Translations under genes and position numbers: made by a program | Notes under the pieces: model-generated | The model's input: the letters and a program-made list of their open reading frames with translations, nothing else | Told to the model about the DNA's origin: nothing | Database searches by the model: none | Origin: MH13 sp042140245 | GTDB lineage: Bacteria > Pseudomonadota > Alphaproteobacteria > Rhizobiales > MH13 | Reading direction: 5' to 3' | Assembly (NCBI RefSeq): GCF_042140245.1 | Contig: NZ_CP159483.1 | Coordinates: 2,852,001-2,916,000 of the forward strand | DNA: 64,000 nt | Shown here: piece by piece, positions 60,420 through 64,000 of the stretch | Numbering within the stretch: the first letter of the stretch is position 1 | How the letters are laid out: each line of letters begins with the position of its first letter

Positions 60420-61340
60420 TCACCCATTCCCCAATGTCAAAAGACCTTCAGCAACCGTCCCCTGCCCCTTCAAGGAAAGGCCAATCAGAAAAGCGGCTGC
60501 GCTGGCAAACACCAACCCATCAACCCGGTCCATGAAGCCGCCATGTCCAGGGAGAAGAGTCCCTGAGTCCTTTGCGCCAAAACGCCGCTTGAGGCCTGAC
60601 TCAAAAAGATCGCCAGCCTGCGACGCCACGCTCAAAGCCAACGCCATCAAGGCGATGTAACCAACGGAAACCAGTGTGAGCGCAAGAGAGGACGTGCGGG
60701 CAGAGACATGAACATCTGCCCAAGCGATGTAACCGACGCAGACCAGAATAGCTGCCAAGGCACCTGAAATTGCACCCGACCATGTTTTGTTGGGCGAAAC
60801 CGAGGGCATAAGCTTCGGCCCGCCGATAGAGCGTCCACCAAAATAGGCGGCAATGTCCGTTGCCCAGACGGCGGCGAAAACAAACAAAATGGCAGACAAT
60901 CCCACGCTGTCATGGCCGCGAAGGCTGACCAGACTCACCACCAACCAAGACGCGTACGCAACACCTGTTAATGACCAACGTTTTGGGCTCTCAAGGAGCG
61001 CCGCCCCCAAAGCCACAAAAAGTGATCCAATGCCAACTGCCATGGCTGCTACGGGCCCAAAAAAATAGGCTATGGACGCCGCAGCGCCCACGACAAGCAT
61101 ACCCAAGACCAGGCGGCGCTGTGAGTTAGGGCCCGTCAGACGTTCCCACTCAATCAAAACAAAGAAGCTCAAAACCGAAAAGGCGAAGACCAATACAAGA
61201 CCACCTGTCCAGGTGGTCACTAATGCCACGATCATCAACACGATGCCTGACAGTACGCGCTTCGTCAGCTCAGAGAGCGGACGGCCAGCTGAAGCCTTGT
61301 GAGAATTTGGTGGTATTGGCGCGGTCATGCGCCATGGCAT
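60420..61340 (-). CDS. cdsA: Phosphatidate cytidylyltransferase
   Basis: 306 aa from the ATG at 61340, four bases after GGAGG; the ATG at 61328 is the alternative. About eight membrane helices. The C-terminal signature is SVSPNKTWSGAISGALAAIL, then DLFESGLKRRFGAKDSGTLL and PGHGGFMDRVDGLVFA. It makes CDP-diacylglycerol for phospholipid synthesis in the inner membrane. Between uppS and dxr. Confidence 0.95.
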   Translation of the reverse strand: MPWRMTAPIPPNSHKASAGRPLSELTKRVLSGIVLMIVALVTTWTGGLVLVFAFSVLSFFVLIEWERLTGPNSQRRLVLGMLVVGAAASIAYFFGPVAAMAVGIGSLFVALGAALLESPKRWSLTGVAYASWLVVSLVSLRGHDSVGLSAILFVFAAVWATDIAAYFGGRSIGGPKLMPSVSPNKTWSGAISGALAAILVCVGYIAWADVHVSARTSSLALTLVSVGYIALMALALSVASQAGDLFESGLKRRFGAKDSGTLLPGHGGFMDRVDGLVFASAAAFLIGLSLKGQGTVAEGLLTLGNG

Positions 61341-61390
61341 AGGGCCTCCAGCGCAATTTGACCAGATCACCAAAAGCGGCGGTTTGCCAC

Positions 61391-62197
61391 TTATTCAGCG
61401 GCTACGCTTGCCGTTGCAACGCGACCACCAAAACGCCTGTTCCGGCAGCGGAATGTCTCCAATGCCTCATCCAACGCGGCCGCGTTAAAATCGGGCCAGA
61501 GCGTTTCTGTGAAGACGAATTCTGCGTAAGCTGCCTGCCAAAGCAAAAAATTGGACAGGCGCATTTCACCGCTGGTGCGAACAATAAGATCAGGATCCGG
61601 CATGCCAGCTGTATCCAAAGCACCTTCAAAGAGCTCTGGAGTGATGGAGTTGGCATCGAGCACGCCATTGGCGGCCTGATCGGCCAGTTTGCGGGCGGCA
61701 CGAACGATTTCATCGCGCCCGCCATAATTGAAGGCGATATTCAGATACAGGTTTCGACCATCACGCGTGACAGCTTCAGCATGCTCCAAAAGCTCACGAA
61801 TATCGCGAGCCAGGTCATCGCGTTCGCCAATCACGCGAACCTTCACGCCGTTGGCTTTTAGTTCGCCCAAATCACGTTTGACGAACAGCCGAAGAAGCAT
61901 CAGCAAATCGCGCACTTCAGCTTGAGGCCGCTTCCAGTTCTCGGAGGAAAAAGCAAAGAGCGTTAGGTGCTTGATGCCACGCTCACCAACATCGCGCACT
62001 GTTTGACGCAATGCCTCAACGCCCTTTCTATGCCCTTCAACGCGCGGCAAATGATGGTTTTCAGCCCACCGACCATTGCCGTCCATGATGATGCCCAGAT
62101 GAACTGGCGTTCCATTCGCGCCTCCCGTGGAGGTGCGGATGTCTTCAGCATTTTCCTCAAGATCGACGAGGCGAGCAGCGGCTGACGGTGGGTTCAT
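61391..62197 (-). CDS. uppS: Undecaprenyl diphosphate synthase (cis-prenyltransferase)
   Basis: 268 aa. An N-terminal extension of about 30 residues precedes GIIMDGNGRWAENHHLPRVE, where the Asp binds Mg2+. FAFSSENWKRP, NYGGRDEIVRAARKL and the C-terminal RTSGEMRLSNFLLWQAAYAE followed by TLWPDF complete the family. It makes the C55 carrier lipid of peptidoglycan and O-antigen. 33 bases after frr. Confidence 0.96.
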   Translation of the reverse strand: MNPPSAAARLVDLEENAEDIRTSTGGANGTPVHLGIIMDGNGRWAENHHLPRVEGHRKGVEALRQTVRDVGERGIKHLTLFAFSSENWKRPQAEVRDLLMLLRLFVKRDLGELKANGVKVRVIGERDDLARDIRELLEHAEAVTRDGRNLYLNIAFNYGGRDEIVRAARKLADQAANGVLDANSITPELFEGALDTAGMPDPDLIVRTSGEMRLSNFLLWQAAYAEFVFTETLWPDFNAAALDEALETFRCRNRRFGGRVATASVAAE

Positions 62198-62230
62198 GGT
62201 GTTCTATCAAGCAAGGATCAGACGCACGGG

Positions 62231-62782
62231 CTAGATCTGCATGATCTCCGTTTCTTTGGATGCGAGCATCGTATCAATCTCGCCAACATAACGATCTGTC
62301 AGTTTCTGCACCTGATCAGATTGGGCGCGTACATCATCCTCTGAAAGTCCATCAGCTTTCTTAATGGTATCCAGTCCGTCACGCCGTACGTGACGAACGG
62401 CAATACGGGCCTGCTCGGCATACTTTTGAGCAACCTTGGTCAATTCGGTGCGACGTTCTTCGTTGAGTTCGGGGATAGGAAGACGAATGTTGGTGCCATC
62501 CACCACTGGATTGAGGCCTAGATTCGACTGCCGTATGGCTTTTTCCACCGCAATTAAGGTGCCCTTGTCCCACACATTTATGGAGATCATACGCGGCTCT
62601 GGCACGCTGACCGTCGCCACTTGGGTCATCGGCATCATGCTGCCGTAGGCTTCCACCATGATCGGTTCCACAAGGCTCGATGACGCCCGCCCTGTGCGTA
62701 AGCCGCCAAACTCATTTTTGAGGCTTCCCAAAGCACCCTGCATGCGGCGCTCAATGTCGCCAAGATCGATATCATCACTCAT
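62231..62782 (-). CDS. frr: Ribosome recycling factor
   Basis: 183 aa from the ATG at 62782 (AGGGTG upstream); the 49 upstream open codons are not part of the family. Conserved parts: LRTGRASSSLVEPIMVEAYG near residue 28, PEPRMISINVWDKG, IRLPIPELNEERRTELTKVA and KVAQKYAEQARIAVRHVRRD. It splits post-termination ribosomes together with EF-G. In the order tsf-pyrH-frr. Confidence 0.96.
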   Translation of the reverse strand: MSDDIDLGDIERRMQGALGSLKNEFGGLRTGRASSSLVEPIMVEAYGSMMPMTQVATVSVPEPRMISINVWDKGTLIAVEKAIRQSNLGLNPVVDGTNIRLPIPELNEERRTELTKVAQKYAEQARIAVRHVRRDGLDTIKKADGLSEDDVRAQSDQVQKLTDRYVGEIDTMLASKETEIMQI

Positions 62783-62879
62783 CGTTTTCACCCTACACGC
62801 ATCGTTCAAAGTCAGGCGGCCAACGGAACGGAGCCGCCAAGAAAGTTCTATCGGCCTCTGTGGTTCAGCCACCACACCC

Positions 62880-63593
62880 TCATGGTGTAATCCTTGAACC
62901 AACATCTTCACCGGCCACAACCGAACCAAGCGCGCCGGGCTGGTGAATAGAAAAAACTATGATGGGCAGCGCATTATCTCGTGCCAAGGCAAGAGCAGCG
63001 GTGTCCATAACCTGCAAGCCCTTGGCCAAGGCCTCATCCAAGCTGATCGTGGCATAGCGCGTGGCGCTAGGATCTGTTTTTGGATCCGCACTGTAGACAC
63101 CATCAACCTGCGTTGCCTTCAAAATGGCGTCAGCGCCAATCTCGGCAGCGCGCAGCGTTGCCCCTGTGTCCGTTGTGAAAAAGGGGCTGCCCGTACCACC
63201 AGCCAAGACAACAACCTCACCGGCCTCAAGCGAGGCAAGCACCGCGCGCTGCGAAAAGGTCTCGCACATGGTTGGCGCCGGAAAACCGGAAAAAAGGTTT
63301 GAGGCAGCGCCTGCTTCGCGGATCGCTTCTCGCATCGCGATACCGTTTATCAACGTGCCAAGCATTCCCATATGGTCACCGGCAACGCGGTCTCCGCCGT
63401 CAGCAGCCATCCGTGCGCCGCGAATGATGTTGCCACCTCCGACAACGACTGCCATCTGCGCGCCCGTATTGGCACATTCTGCGATCTCGCCCGCGATGCG
63501 CTTCATGGTCGCCGCATCATGGCCAAAGCCCTGCGGCCCAGCCAAAGCCTCGCCGGACAATTTCAGCAAGTAACGGGGTGAAGAATCAGCCAC
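62880..63593 (-). CDS. pyrH: UMP kinase
   Basis: I prefer the GTG at 63593 (237 aa), which has AGAGGG six bases upstream; an ATG at 63608 is the alternative. Amino-acid-kinase fold: RYLLKLSGEALAGPQGFG, VVVGGGNIIRGARMAADGGD, GDHMGMLGTLINGIAMREAI and LAGGTGSPFFTTDTGATLRA. It phosphorylates UMP to UDP as a hexamer. Between tsf and frr as usual. Confidence 0.96.
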   Translation of the reverse strand: MADSSPRYLLKLSGEALAGPQGFGHDAATMKRIAGEIAECANTGAQMAVVVGGGNIIRGARMAADGGDRVAGDHMGMLGTLINGIAMREAIREAGAASNLFSGFPAPTMCETFSQRAVLASLEAGEVVVLAGGTGSPFFTTDTGATLRAAEIGADAILKATQVDGVYSADPKTDPSATRYATISLDEALAKGLQVMDTAALALARDNALPIIVFSIHQPGALGSVVAGEDVGSRITP

Positions 63594-63629
63594 TGTTGAC
63601 CCTCTCATTGAATGGGCACCGGATACAGC

Positions 63630-63659
63630 AAGGGTGCCGCGCTGTCACGCGACACCCTT
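63630..63659 (-). terminator. Hairpin between tsf and pyrH
   Basis: AAGGGTG-C-CGCG / CGCG-A-CACCCTT with a 6-base loop; on the minus strand the C/A pair is a G-T wobble. No T-tract follows in the direction of tsf transcription, so partial termination or RNA processing is more likely than full stop. Confidence 0.55.
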
Positions 63660-63701
63660 TGTTTTTCGTATCGATGTTTCCCTTAGGTGAGGTCGTGAAA
63701 C

Positions 63702-64000
63702 CTACCCTTGAGCGACAGCGGCAACCTCTGCAGCGAAGTCTTCTTCTTCTTTCTCGATGCCATCACCGAGCTTGAAGAGTGCAAACGCTGTCATATTGAT
63801 CGGTGCGCCAACGTCACCTTCAGCATCTTTGATAGCCTGAGCCACCGTCACGTCTGGGTTCATGACGAAGGACTGGTTCAAAAGCACGCTTTCCTCAAAA
63901 AACTTGCGGATGCGGCCTTCCACCATCTTCTCGATGATGTTCTCAGGCTTGCCGGACTCGCGGGCCTGCTCGGAAAACACATGACGCTCACGCTCAACAA
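63702..64000 (-). CDS. tsf: Elongation factor Ts, C-terminal part (runs off the window)
   Basis: 99 codons open to the window edge: ERHVFSEQARESGKPENIIE, KMVEGRIRKFFEESVLLNQS and the end FVMNPDVTVAQAIKDAEGD. This is the C-terminal core and dimerisation part of EF-Ts, the nucleotide exchange factor for EF-Tu. The 5' end is outside. Upstream of pyrH, the normal bacterial order. Confidence 0.95.
   Translation of the reverse strand, partial: VERERHVFSEQARESGKPENIIEKMVEGRIRKFFEESVLLNQSFVMNPDVTVAQAIKDAEGDVGAPINMTAFALFKLGDGIEKEEEDFAAEVAAVAQG

Noticed and set aside
1..64000. Insertion sequences, prophage, CRISPR arrays or attachment sites
   Set aside because: No transposase, integrase, phage gene or regular repeat-spacer pattern was seen.

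Overview
The window looks like a chromosomal segment of an alphaproteobacterium, most probably a marine-type member of the Hyphomicrobiales (Rhizobiales). The main reason is the right end, which has the order tsf-pyrH-frr-uppS-cdsA-dxr-rseP-bamA-lpxD-fabZ-lpxA-lpxI-lpxB with gltA, gltX and comEC following. LpxI rather than LpxH, DUF1489, ICMT-like and BigR/SqrR-like genes also fit. I could not place it to genus. No insertion sequence, prophage, CRISPR array, rRNA or replication origin was seen.

Layout. 1-7227: housekeeping and small accessory genes, namely a membrane J-domain-type protein (cut by the window edge), a VWA protein, panC, DUF1489, an ArsR-type sulfide-sensor-like regulator facing a rhodanese, an EamA exporter, an exported SH3-like protein, an ICMT-like methyltransferase and MgtE. 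7426-28287: a sugar-catabolism island with a CUT1 ABC transporter (ATPase, Tat-exported binding protein, two permeases), FucU mutarotase, an aldose 1-dehydrogenase, a lactonase, a UxaA-type dehydratase, a 2-keto-3-deoxy-fuconate-type SDR, a TPP enzyme broken by a +1 frameshift, a D-lactate-type FAD dehydrogenase, two PfkB kinases, an FGGY kinase, an SgcQ/SgcX-like pair, a TIM-barrel isomerase and a GntR/FCD regulator. The best reading is an oxidative, non-phosphorylating L-fucose (6-deoxy sugar) pathway. A shared palindrome with core YTARCATGTTAGY sits in all three divergent promoter regions of the island, including the regulator's own, and probably defines its regulon.

28298-39466: a second ABC system embedded in a ten-gene minus-strand operon with three SnoaL/NTF2-like proteins, a bicupin, a SAM methyltransferase and a MetE-like zinc methyltransferase. 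A fourth SnoaL-like gene is transcribed divergently. I do not recognise this as any described pathway and regard it as the best candidate for a new catabolic system. Two near-identical copies of TGCCAAGCGTGKCA lie upstream of its ATPase/SnoaL divergence and upstream of its binding-protein gene. 39498-43957: a stand-alone SagB-type flavin oxidase with a strong leader hairpin, an XRE regulator with its own terminator, and a secreted gamma-glutamyltransferase.

44013-64000: tRNA-Leu(GAG), an orphan FliN-like protein, lipB, comEC, gltX and gltA, then the lipid A / outer-membrane / isoprenoid / translation cluster on the minus strand. A strong terminator between bamA and lpxD suggests that the lipid A genes form their own transcription unit.
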